A stretch of DNA of 64,000 nucleotides from JAJECS01 sp965243625 (lineage in GTDB: Bacteria; Chloroflexota; UBA11872), in assembly GCA_965243625.1 (NCBI GenBank), contig CBDEVI010000002.1, positions 372,001 through 436,000 of the forward strand. The letters run 5' to 3'. Positions 16,247 through 25,323 of this stretch are shown here, piece by piece; within the stretch, counting starts at the first letter, position 1, and each line of letters begins with the position of its first letter. Under the pieces are notes generated by a model. That model searched no databases. It was not told the origin of the DNA and worked only from the letters and a program-made list of their open reading frames with translations. The translations under genes were made by a program, and so were the position numbers.

Positions 16247-18889
16247 ATGCGAGCATGGTGGGGACGGGCGGCTTTGGCCGGCCTCATGCTGCTCGCCCTG
16301 GGCGGGACGTGTGGTCCTCTCGAATCCCAGCCGGCCATCCAGACGCCGCCATCGCGGATGACGCCGGCCGCCGCCGAGCATGTCCCATCGCCCACGCCGT
16401 CCCCTATCGCGACCGCGACAGCGGCACCGACCGAGACTTCGGCGCCGCCGAGCACATCGCCCACGCCGTCGCCCGACCCAACGCCGGCGCCGACTGAAGC
16501 ACCGACGCCCGAGCCGACCTCCGCCGTGCACCTCTATATTCCGACGGCCGGCGTCGATGACGCCAGGCCCACGGCCGCGGCGACGGTCGAGCCGGCCATC
16601 GAGGACCAGACGGCCGAGCGGCTGCGCCGGTTCGTCCAGGAAGGCATCCGCGAAGAGTTCCCGGATGCCGACCCTCAGCCGGTGCACGTGTTTCCGCTGG
16701 CTCTGGCCGGCGCGGCGGGCGAATTCTGGGGCGCGGTCACGGACGGCCCGCAGCCCGCCAGGATCACCGCCGATGACGAGGTGGTGAACTTCTTTCACTT
16801 CGCGGCCGCGTACCGGCTGGATGAGGCGGACGACTGGATCGAGGTCGATCGCCTGGAGATCGAGCTGGCGCCCCAGCGAACCCAGGTTGACCTGACGCCG
16901 ACCGGGTGGGCGCTGGCCGACGGCACGCCGGCGGCCTGGATCATCGTCCGCGGTGGCACCGGAGCCCATGCCGGCACGCTGACCATCATCAGGTTCGACG
17001 GCGAGACGCTCAGCACGGAGCTGTCGTGGTTGAGCGCGCGCCCGAACGCCGGCGAGGTCGCGGACCTGGACGGCGACGGCCTGCTGGAGGTCGTGGTCAA
17101 CGACTCGGATCCCTACGTCTTCTGCTACGCGTGCGCGGTTGAGCTCAAACGCGAAATCCTCTACTGGTGGGATGGCTCGCGGCTGGTTCCGGTGGATTTG
17201 CGCGCGCCGGTCGCAAGCGTGCCTGCCGACGTCGCCGACGAAGTCGATGAGGTCGTGGCGCTGGCCCGGGCCAGTCTGTGGCGGGACGCGGCGTTGGCGG
17301 CGATCGCCGCGGCCCGGCGGGTCCCCGAGAGCGCGGACGTGCGCTGGCTCTCGGTCTTGGTCAACCGGACCGCCGCTGCGCGGCTGCTCCACGCGGGCTC
17401 GGTGGCGCAGCCGCTGCTGACCACGGTGTTCGCCGGCGAGTACGTCGCGGCCCTGGACCTCATGCGCGCGCACGTTCCGGCGCAGGCGTTCGCCCTCGAC
17501 GGCCCGCTGATTCGTGACACGGAGGCGGAACGCGATCCGGCCACCATGGCCACCCAGCTGCTCGATCACACGACGCGGGCGCTGGACGTCGCCCCGGACC
17601 GGGCCGAGATTCACGCCGTTTACGCCCTCGCGCTCACGCTCGCCTCGCCCGATGACCTCACCCAAGCGCGGTCGGCCATGCAGCGGGCCGTGGAGCTAGC
17701 GCCCGACGATCCGTTCTTTGCCGCCGCCAGTGACTTCCTTGCCGGCGTGCCGCAGGCCCCCGGCACGCCACCGAGCCCGCCCGACGGTCCGGAGCCGGTG
17801 CTGCCCGGCCCGTCGGACGACTTCTTTGCCGAAGGCAATTCGCTCGGCAGCGGCGATCGCGGCCTGAGCGTCAAAGCCCTGCATCAGCGGCTCGCGTGCC
17901 TGCGGGTGCCGGGCTTCAACGACCCCGGTCGGTATTTCGACGAGTATCACGAGGCCACGCGGCGAGCCGTGGTCCGGTTCCAGGCCGACCATGGGCTCAC
18001 GCCGACCGGCGTCGTCGGCTTGGTCACCTGGCAGGCGATCGAGCAGGCCAGCGTTGCGTCACCCGACTGCAACGTCCAAACGCTGGCCCCACCGTCGAAC
18101 GCACGCTTCGTGCTCGCTCGAGGCGCATTGGTCGATGACGCACCGGCCGACGGCCAACCCGCCGACGACGAACCGGTCAACGACCCGCCTGTCGACATCG
18201 CCAGCCGCCCCTCCTATGGAGAAGCCGGGCAGCCGGTGGTCTATCTGACCTTCGACGACGGCCCCCACGCGAGCTACACCCTGCCCATGCTGGAGATCCT
18301 GGCGCGCTACGACGCCGTCGCCACGTTCTTCGTGCTGGGCGTGCAGGTGCAGCGCTTCCCCGAGGTGCTGGAGGCGGTGGTTGCCGGCGGCCACCGGATC
18401 GCCAGCCACACCGTCAACCACCCATCGCTCGCGGGCCTCACGCGGGAGGAATTCATCGGCGAGGTGGCCGGCGGGGACGAGGTGATACGGGCGGTCGTCG
18501 GCGACCGGGCCGATCCGCTCGGCTGCTTGCGCCCGCCCTACGGCGCCGTCGATGCGCGCACGGCCCCGCTGGCCGCCGAGCTGGGGAAAGCGCTGGTGTT
18601 GTGGGACGTCGATCCCCAGGATTGGCGACAGCCCGGCGCGGACCAAATCTCTTCCTATGTCCTGTCTCACGCCACGCCCGGCGCGATCATCCTCATGCAC
18701 GACGGTGGGGGCGGCCGCAGCCAAACCGTCGCGGCGCTCGAAACGGTCCTCGCCGAGCTTTCCTCGCGCGGGTACGAGTTTCGCGGCATCCCGGGATGCG
18801 GCGGTGAACCGATCAGTTTCGGCGCCACGCCCACGCCGGCGGATGACGAATCCGCCGGCGCCGACGCCACGGTCACCCCCAGCGGCTGA
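16247..18889 (+). CDS. secreted multidomain polysaccharide deacetylase (CE4)
   Basis: The predicted 880-residue exported protein starts MRAWWGRAALAGLMLLALGGTC, a signal peptide; the Cys could be a lipid site, but GGTC is not a canonical lipobox. A Pro/Thr-rich stretch of about 75 residues follows. Residues about 100-420 include DLDGDGLLEVVV, an FG-GAP-like calcium motif, then a helical TPR-like part. A peptidoglycan-binding domain 1 lies near 530-605 (GDRGLSVKALHQRLACL ... FQADHGLTPTGVVGLVTW). A NodB domain lies near 660-850 with TFDDGP (668-673), SHTVNHP (720-726), RPPYGAVDA, DVDPQDW and LMHDG, so all metal and catalytic residues are present. It probably deacetylates peptidoglycan or another N-acetyl glycan at the cell surface. 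The upstream in-frame part (16112-16246) lacks a signal peptide, hence the chosen start. Confidence 0.85.
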   Translation: MRAWWGRAALAGLMLLALGGTCGPLESQPAIQTPPSRMTPAAAEHVPSPTPSPIATATAAPTETSAPPSTSPTPSPDPTPAPTEAPTPEPTSAVHLYIPTAGVDDARPTAAATVEPAIEDQTAERLRRFVQEGIREEFPDADPQPVHVFPLALAGAAGEFWGAVTDGPQPARITADDEVVNFFHFAAAYRLDEADDWIEVDRLEIELAPQRTQVDLTPTGWALADGTPAAWIIVRGGTGAHAGTLTIIRFDGETLSTELSWLSARPNAGEVADLDGDGLLEVVVNDSDPYVFCYACAVELKREILYWWDGSRLVPVDLRAPVASVPADVADEVDEVVALARASLWRDAALAAIAAARRVPESADVRWLSVLVNRTAAARLLHAGSVAQPLLTTVFAGEYVAALDLMRAHVPAQAFALDGPLIRDTEAERDPATMATQLLDHTTRALDVAPDRAEIHAVYALALTLASPDDLTQARSAMQRAVELAPDDPFFAAASDFLAGVPQAPGTPPSPPDGPEPVLPGPSDDFFAEGNSLGSGDRGLSVKALHQRLACLRVPGFNDPGRYFDEYHEATRRAVVRFQADHGLTPTGVVGLVTWQAIEQASVASPDCNVQTLAPPSNARFVLARGALVDDAPADGQPADDEPVNDPPVDIASRPSYGEAGQPVVYLTFDDGPHASYTLPMLEILARYDAVATFFVLGVQVQRFPEVLEAVVAGGHRIASHTVNHPSLAGLTREEFIGEVAGGDEVIRAVVGDRADPLGCLRPPYGAVDARTAPLAAELGKALVLWDVDPQDWRQPGADQISSYVLSHATPGAIILMHDGGGGRSQTVAALETVLAELSSRGYEFRGIPGCGGEPISFGATPTPADDESAGADATVTPSG

Positions 18890-19065
18890 CGGGAACTCCG
18901 ACGGCCTCCTGACTCCGGGCCCGCGTTCAGCGAAGCATCGTCGAATCGGAGCGCCAAGTCTTCACGTGCCGGCAAGCGTTGCCCGGCTCAGGGGCACCCC
19001 GTTCCCGGATAGCGACTTGGGCTTCCTGGCCTGCATGTTGCGGGCAAGCCCGAGGAGATCACGAC

Positions 19066-22000
19066 CTAAGGCGTGAGGTCAATAGCCACATCGATGTCAT
19101 CATTGCGACTGCGATCAAAGCTGGGTTCATCATCGATGCCAGATTCGATTGAGATGATACCAGTGGTGAACTCCGAAGTAGTCTGCGTCCCATTGAACTG
19201 AATGATCGCAATGGAAATCTGATGCTGGACCTCGATATTGCTGGATAGCCACCCCCCTCCATGGGAAACATTTAGCGTGAGAAGATAATTCGCACCCGGA
19301 ATCAAAGCCTTGTCCCGACCAAGGCCTAGATCCCCATTGATCGTCATCTCTTGTGGATCCACTTCAACGCGAGCCATCTGGGTTTCGTTCGCCAGCGCCA
19401 GCGGGCCGTTCCACAACCGAATCTTGTCTTGAGGATCGAACTTCGGTAGGTGAAAACTGGCCCCGGAGATTTGGTACAAGCGGAATTCGGTATGCGCCGA
19501 GAAAGGAATGCTGTCTGGGTTTCGATACCAGAAGTTCATGACGATTCGGCTGCCGTCGAGCCCCCCATCGAATCCAAGCCCAGCGGTGGGGTCCTGCCCT
19601 CCTGGAGGCATCCCCAGACGTCGCTCACGGATCTGGGCAAAGGGTGAGACATGAAGTGCCGACTGCGCTGGGAGCGCGTGGAGCGTTTCACAATCGCGTG
19701 GCGTGAGTGCGACCACCTGCGGCGTTCCCAGCAACTCGACAACGCTAGAGCCCACCACGACTCTATCCCCGGGCTCGCCCAACAGCCGGACTTCCATGGG
19801 TTCCGGGCTCGATCCGCAGACCGAGCGCCGGTGTTCGATCCCGTCGTCGATCGGCGTCCCGATTCGAAAGACGGGTGACCAGGCAGACGCCATGTCGTAG
19901 ACGCGGATCCCATAGCCACTCCAGATAGCGTCGCTACGCGAGAAGCCAAGGATCAGAGGATCGGCGTGCTCGGACAGGGCCACATAGCTCTGGTCTCCTC
20001 GTTGAGGAACTCCGGACACTGGGCTATAGCTTGGCCTGCGGGTGAACCGGCTTACATAGGTGAACGGCGACTGCACGTCCTCTTGATCGATAAAGGTAAA
20101 GAGCAGCATTCGGCGCTGATAGGTGGTCAGTCCGTCCGATAGAACAACGGACGCACCAGGCGCTACGACCTCTCGCAGCCTGCGGAAGCTCGACGGCGCG
20201 GCTTCGCGCGTTCCGGCGCCGGCGATGACCTCGAAGACTCGGTGCCGGTACCCGGCGACCGTTTGGTAGTCGGTGAGCAACCTGAAATGCGCCGGATCGT
20301 CCAGCAGGCGCCGTGCCTGCGGTGTCAGCGCCGCCTCCAGAGCATCCGTGACGTGCAGGTGCGTAATTCCCATCGCCTTCAGATCGTCGCGATGCATAAA
20401 GCGCAGGGCGTCTTCGTACACCGGGGTAATCCACGATGTCACCGCCTGCATATCTCGTCCGGAAGTCGGAGAAACCACTCCGGCGATTGAGACAACCGCG
20501 CTTGGATGCGTCGTGAGGAGGCGAGCGTGAATCGGCAATGACCGAGCGAGCCAGCGGTAGAAATCCCAGTTGTTGGTGAGCTCGGGACCAAGGCGCGTTC
20601 GACCGACAAACGGGTAGTCCGAGCCGTCCTCGGACGGTTGCCCGACGACGAATCCCTGCGAAGCGACGCGGACGGCGGAAGCTGTGCGGGGCAGGGCCGT
20701 TGGCAGCACGCCCAGCAGCAGCACGGCCAGAAGTGCCGCCCGGCGCTGCCAACCATGCAACCCCGCGGCCACGCGGGCGAGGCCAACCAGCAGCGCAAGC
20801 AATCCAATGGCCGTCGCCATAGTGAGGATTCGAGCGTCATCCAGTGGGTTGGATGCTTGCACCAGCGCGGCAACGGGCAGACTCCAGATTCCGGTCGCTG
20901 CGAGGAATGCCAGGCCCCAACTCCGATGCCTCAGGGCGATGAGAGTTCCGATAGCGAGCAGCGGAATGATCCCGACGCCAACAAGCGCGGGGCCCTCGAG
21001 CTCGAAGGGCGCAAAATCCATCCAGGTCGGCTCAAATGCGACTCGAGCCTCGCCGGCGGTTCCGCCGCGTCCAAACAGCGCATCGGAAACGGGACCCCCG
21101 GCCAGGGCAACGAGCAGGACGGCGATGACAATCGCCGCGGCCAGGCTGAAGCGCCTGCGCCCTTGGAGTCTCATGAGGCGAATGCCGCCCAAAACACCCA
21201 AGGCAGAGAGCGAATAGAGCATGATCGCGGCTTCCGCCAACGCGAGGACGCCAGCGGCCATGGCCACGACTGCTGCCTGCCGGCGCGTCGTTCCTGCCTC
21301 GAACGCGGCGGCAATGAGGACGACGAGACTGATGCCAAGCGCGCGCGATGGGAATCGCACCCACCGGATCCCTTCTTCTCCGTCGATGGGCGTCAATCCG
21401 GCTTGAAGCCCGGCCAGCCATCCGGACGACTCCGGCGCCTCGTCATAGGGAGGCAAGCCGAGGTGAACCGTGCCGGCGTAGAGGCCGATCGCCACACCCG
21501 CCCCGATGGCCAGGAGCAAGGGCGCCCCAGCGTCCCATGCGAACCCAACAGCAGCCAGGATCAGCGCGACGACCAGAAACGACGTGAGAGCGGCCAATGC
21601 CGTCCAAGGCGGAACGGCTGCTGCATGCACGATGCTGGCGGCGACGAGGTCAACGCCGTAGTGATAGCTGATTCCCGAGTCCACGCCGTGGGGTGTGACC
21701 GGTGGAAAGCCGCCTCGCGCAAAATGCTGCACCAGCGCGAGGTGCCAATGCGGATCGCCGAACCACGCCTGGGTGTAGTTAGCCAGGCAGAGCAGAAAGG
21801 CGCCGGTTGCCGGCAGCACCAGCAAGGGAAGCGTGACCGCCGACCGCCGAAGCGGATTCACAAGAGTGCGAGCGCGCCACGCGAACACGGTCGCCACGGC
21901 CGAGGGGGCCAACAGTCCCACCCATGCGCTCGCCGCGCCGGGCGCCGCGTAGGCCGCCAGGTTGGTCGTCAATAGCACCGCCGTGACGCCAAGGATCGGT

Positions 22001-22140
22001 GCGTAGAACGGCCACACGAGCCGAGATCGGTGTCCGAACGCCGCGTGCGCCAGCGGCGCACCAATCGCCGCCATCCATAAACAGACGCCGGTCGATCCCA
22101 AAATGCCGAGCCAGGGCGACACGGTGGGATCGAGATTCAT
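19066..22140 (-). CDS. large membrane protein, GT-C glycosyltransferase-like
   Basis: The 1024-residue protein has roughly twelve hydrophobic segments in residues 1-480, then a long soluble C-terminal part. After the fifth segment comes FGDPHWHLALVQHFARGGFPP ... GISYHYGVDLVAA, which resembles the first extracytoplasmic loop of GT-C enzymes, where Asp/His bind metal and lipid-phosphate sugar. This is similarity of pattern only. The C-terminal region contains no motif I recognise; its last 190 residues are beta-rich (TINGDLGLGRDKALIPGANYLLTLNVSHG). The 3' third is less GC-rich than the membrane part. ATG at 22140 is chosen. It is monocistronic and divergent from the RCC1-dehydrogenase gene. It may modify cell-envelope glycans. 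Confidence 0.6.
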   Translation of the reverse strand: MNLDPTVSPWLGILGSTGVCLWMAAIGAPLAHAAFGHRSRLVWPFYAPILGVTAVLLTTNLAAYAAPGAASAWVGLLAPSAVATVFAWRARTLVNPLRRSAVTLPLLVLPATGAFLLCLANYTQAWFGDPHWHLALVQHFARGGFPPVTPHGVDSGISYHYGVDLVAASIVHAAAVPPWTALAALTSFLVVALILAAVGFAWDAGAPLLLAIGAGVAIGLYAGTVHLGLPPYDEAPESSGWLAGLQAGLTPIDGEEGIRWVRFPSRALGISLVVLIAAAFEAGTTRRQAAVVAMAAGVLALAEAAIMLYSLSALGVLGGIRLMRLQGRRRFSLAAAIVIAVLLVALAGGPVSDALFGRGGTAGEARVAFEPTWMDFAPFELEGPALVGVGIIPLLAIGTLIALRHRSWGLAFLAATGIWSLPVAALVQASNPLDDARILTMATAIGLLALLVGLARVAAGLHGWQRRAALLAVLLLGVLPTALPRTASAVRVASQGFVVGQPSEDGSDYPFVGRTRLGPELTNNWDFYRWLARSLPIHARLLTTHPSAVVSIAGVVSPTSGRDMQAVTSWITPVYEDALRFMHRDDLKAMGITHLHVTDALEAALTPQARRLLDDPAHFRLLTDYQTVAGYRHRVFEVIAGAGTREAAPSSFRRLREVVAPGASVVLSDGLTTYQRRMLLFTFIDQEDVQSPFTYVSRFTRRPSYSPVSGVPQRGDQSYVALSEHADPLILGFSRSDAIWSGYGIRVYDMASAWSPVFRIGTPIDDGIEHRRSVCGSSPEPMEVRLLGEPGDRVVVGSSVVELLGTPQVVALTPRDCETLHALPAQSALHVSPFAQIRERRLGMPPGGQDPTAGLGFDGGLDGSRIVMNFWYRNPDSIPFSAHTEFRLYQISGASFHLPKFDPQDKIRLWNGPLALANETQMARVEVDPQEMTINGDLGLGRDKALIPGANYLLTLNVSHGGGWLSSNIEVQHQISIAIIQFNGTQTTSEFTTGIISIESGIDDEPSFDRSRNDDIDVAIDLTP

Positions 22141-22619
22141 GCTGCATCCGCCGGATTACCGCACACATGGGGCGGCCGGCTGTCCAAGGTCCCGGGCGGT
22201 TGCAGTGGCGACGGGGATCCAGGGGGAGCGCCGCTGCCGAACGCCCGCGGCGTCGGTCCGAAGTGCGATATGGACGGCGGCGCGCTTCCGGCGCGCGTGA
22301 GATGGCAGCGTTCGCTCGGCGCGGCGTCGAGCCCACGGAAACAGCGCAGCATGCGCAGCTGGCGGCGGTTCGCGCACGTCGGGCGCCGGCCGGCATCGCC
22401 CTGCCGCAGCGAGAGCCTCACGAGATGGTGGTCGCCCACTTGCGGTCGGTTAGGTCTTCCTGACCGTCACCGCTCTACCCGTGCCCAGGACACACGTGTC
22501 GATGTGCAGGTCCTCGATGTCGCAGCGAAGCTGGCCGTCGCTCACCGTGACGTGGATCGGACGGTCGACGCTTCCGGTATCCTTCGCCTGCCGCCTGGCT
22601 GGAGTCTTCGCCTCTGCCT
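22141..22619. other. divergent intergenic region, nothing certain
   Basis: These 479 bp separate the leftward membrane-protein gene from the rightward RCC1-dehydrogenase gene and must hold both promoters. I cannot assign convincing -35/-10 boxes. Short open frames on both strands have no recognisable content. None of the repeat families of this window is present. Confidence 0.5.
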
Positions 22620-25085
22620 ATGGTCATTGCGCTCCAGCGTATCAACAGCTCGATCCGGCGCTGGCGAGTACGTCTGCTTCGGTCCTGCGCAATCGCTGGA
22701 GTAGCATTCGCGATTCTTGGCGGGTGCGGCGAAACCTCGCGGCCGGCGCCCGATCCGCGGGAGGACGCGGCGGTTCGGCAGCGGGCGTTCACGCCCCGGC
22801 GAGCGCCGGTCGCGGCAACACCGAGCCCAGCGCCGGATTCGACGTCGACAGTACCGTGGACAATCTTGCCGCGGGATGCCGCTCGGTCGCCCACGGCCGC
22901 GCCGGCATCGCCGAGCCCAACGCCAAGCGCAGCGCCGGCCGCGACGACGCCGATGGCACAGGCGCCACAGGTTTCTCCGACGCCGGACCCGACACCGACC
23001 GCCGCCGCGACGCCAACGCCGGAGGCGCCAGCAGCGTCCCCGACTCCCACGGCCGCGCTCGAAAACACGGGCCTCAATCAGGCCAAATTCGTGCAGGTGG
23101 GGACCGGCGAGAATCACGCCTGCGCCGTGCGCAGCGACGGCAGTGCGCAGTGCTGGGGTGACAATGACGATGGGCAGTTGGACCTCCCCATCGGCGTCGA
23201 GTTCCGTGCGATTGCGTCGGGCTGGCGCTTCTCCTGCGGCATCACGACGGAAGGCACGCTGGCGTGCTGGGGCCGGAACGAGCACCAGCAGGCCGATCCC
23301 CCGGACGGCCGGTTCACCGAGGTGGCGGCCGGCTGGGACCACGCCTGCGCCATTGGCCCGGACGGCGCTGCCTGTTGGGGACGGCAGTCAGACGGCCGCA
23401 CGGCCGTCCCGCCCGAGGTGGAATTTGCCGCCATCGGCGCCGGCGCCGAACACAGTTGCGGCCTGACGGCCGCCGGCGACCTGGTCTGCTGGGGAAGAAA
23501 CGACAACGGACGCGCCGATTCTCAAGTCGGTCCGTTCCGCGCCCTGGCCGTTGGGGTCGCACACACGTGTGTCCTGCGCATGAACGGCACCGCGCTCTGC
23601 CAGGGCCGGAGCGAAAATGGGGGAGGGCTCCCGCCGGCGACCGTGTTCGACCACATCAGCGCTGGTGATCACCGCGCGTGCGGCGCATTGGCGACCGGCC
23701 AGGTGGAGTGCTGGGACGCCCGGCCAACCGAGGCACCGCTGGAGACGTTTGGTCCTCCCGGCGCTTTCTCGTCCCTGAGCGTCGGGTGGCAGGGCGCCTG
23801 TGCCATCAACGAAGCCGGCCAGGTCGGGTGCTGGTCGTCCGATTCAGACTTCTTCTCCGAACCCTATGGCCGCCTGCTCGTCGTGAATGCGTATCCCGAC
23901 GTCGAGCTTTCCCAGCCCGTCGAAGTGATTCCCTGGCCGCATGGCGGCCTGGCGGTGGCCGATAAACGGGGCTCGATCGCGGTGCTGTCGTCGGAGTTTG
24001 GCTCGCGTCCTCTGTTGGACCTGACCGACGTTGTCTACTCGGACGAGTACGAGATGGGAATGCTGAGTGCGGCCGTGGACCCGGACTTCGAGCGGTCGCC
24101 ATTCCTCTACGTGTACTACACGATGCTGGATGAGGACGATGATCGGTTGTTCGCCCGACTCTCACGCTTTCCGATCGCCGATGGCGTCGCCGTGCGCGCG
24201 CAGGAGTTGGTCATCCTCGACATTCAGCGCGAAACGCAGGATCCCGCTCACTGGGGCGGCGCTATCAGGTTCGGACCCGACGGGATGATGTATTTGGGGC
24301 TTGGCGACAGCGAGTGCCGTGAGTGCGCGCAGAAACTGGACCTGCTGCATGGGAAGATCATCCGTATCGACGTGCGGGGAGCATCGGCCGATCAACCCTA
24401 TCGGGTTCCCGACGACAACCCGCAGTGGGACACACCGAACGCACGACCGGAGATATGGGCGTATGGACTGCGGAATCCCTGGCGCATGGCATTCGATGCT
24501 GAGGATGGCAGTCTGTGGATCGGCGACGCGGGGCGGTCTACGCCAGGAGAGGTGTCAATAGCTACCCCGGGCGCAAATTTAGGCTGGCCGTACTACGAAG
24601 GCGATTGGTGCCGACATTGGGGAGTATTTGCGAATGATGTTTTCGTTGATCCCAAGCTAGACTCCGCGCGTGTGTGTCAATATCACTCGATTTATCCCAG
24701 TCTCACAATGCCGTTAGTTACCTACAAGCGCGACGATGGTTGCGTGATCGTTGGCGGCATCGTCTATCGCGGAACTTCGATCCACCAGCTCAATGGCGTG
24801 TATCTGTTTGGCGACCACTGCAGTGGGCGAGTCTGGGCTCTCGACAGGAACTCTGAATTCGGCTGGCGCCTCATTGAGATTGCCGACCTGGACCGGCCGC
24901 TCAGTTCCTTTGGCGTGGACGCCGACGGCGAAGTGGTCCTGGTGACGTTTGGCGGCGCTCTTGTCCGCCTGGTCCAAACCCAGTTGGGGTACGCGGATTC
25001 GGTGACGCGCAGAGTACGCGTCACGACTCTTGGGGCGCCGCTTGCTCCAAGGAACATCTCTATCCCCAGCGACCGCAGCCCCTAG
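22620..25085 (+). CDS. lipoprotein with seven RCC1 repeats fused to a sugar dehydrogenase-like propeller
   Basis: This is an 821-residue predicted lipoprotein: RRWRVRLLRSCAIAGVAFAILGGC is a signal with lipobox L-G-G-C near residue 36. A Pro/Thr/Ala-rich linker runs to about 155. Residues about 156-418 hold seven RCC1-type repeats (e.g. FVQVGTGENHACAVRSDG ... CWG), the number of blades in one propeller. The C-terminal 390 residues match the PQQ-dependent glucose/sorbosone dehydrogenase (GSDH) family: HGGLAVADKRGSIAVL, AVDPDFERSPFLYVYYT, HWGGAIRFGPDGMMYLGLGD, IWAYGLRNPWRMAFD and NLGWPYYEGDWC. Oxidation of a sugar at the surface is inferred; PQQ dependence is not shown. The 24540-24780 segment is locally AT-richer. 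The ATG at 22620 precedes the signal peptide but lacks a clear ribosome-binding site. Confidence 0.85.
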   Translation: MVIALQRINSSIRRWRVRLLRSCAIAGVAFAILGGCGETSRPAPDPREDAAVRQRAFTPRRAPVAATPSPAPDSTSTVPWTILPRDAARSPTAAPASPSPTPSAAPAATTPMAQAPQVSPTPDPTPTAAATPTPEAPAASPTPTAALENTGLNQAKFVQVGTGENHACAVRSDGSAQCWGDNDDGQLDLPIGVEFRAIASGWRFSCGITTEGTLACWGRNEHQQADPPDGRFTEVAAGWDHACAIGPDGAACWGRQSDGRTAVPPEVEFAAIGAGAEHSCGLTAAGDLVCWGRNDNGRADSQVGPFRALAVGVAHTCVLRMNGTALCQGRSENGGGLPPATVFDHISAGDHRACGALATGQVECWDARPTEAPLETFGPPGAFSSLSVGWQGACAINEAGQVGCWSSDSDFFSEPYGRLLVVNAYPDVELSQPVEVIPWPHGGLAVADKRGSIAVLSSEFGSRPLLDLTDVVYSDEYEMGMLSAAVDPDFERSPFLYVYYTMLDEDDDRLFARLSRFPIADGVAVRAQELVILDIQRETQDPAHWGGAIRFGPDGMMYLGLGDSECRECAQKLDLLHGKIIRIDVRGASADQPYRVPDDNPQWDTPNARPEIWAYGLRNPWRMAFDAEDGSLWIGDAGRSTPGEVSIATPGANLGWPYYEGDWCRHWGVFANDVFVDPKLDSARVCQYHSIYPSLTMPLVTYKRDDGCVIVGGIVYRGTSIHQLNGVYLFGDHCSGRVWALDRNSEFGWRLIEIADLDRPLSSFGVDADGEVVLVTFGGALVRLVQTQLGYADSVTRRVRVTTLGAPLAPRNISIPSDRSP

Positions 25086-25323
25086 TCAGCGGTCGACTGC
25101 ACGCGACGGCGGAGCCCGGGCCGCCCAACGCTCCCTTTCGGGCAATGTCCCCGTGTGCCGGTCGGCTTAGGTCCTCAGGCTCGAGGTTGGGGGCGGCAAG
25201 CTTGGCGGTCTCGATGTGACCTCCGCGCCAACTGGCTGCGGCGACTTCGGACGGAGTCCTGCCGGCCATTCCGAGGGTGGGGCAGGGTAGTTGCCAACGC
25301 TCGCCAGCGTGACGCCGGAGCAT

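Noticed and set aside
20638..21975. 445-codon frame antisense to the large membrane protein
   Set aside because: Composition is low-complexity Arg/Gln/Gly and it mirrors hydrophobic codons of the real gene.
22423..22600. Short leftward frame (VSDGQLRCDIEDLHIDTC...) upstream of the RCC1-dehydrogenase gene
   Set aside because: It looks protein-like over about 30 residues but has no proper start or known relatives; too weak to list as a gene.
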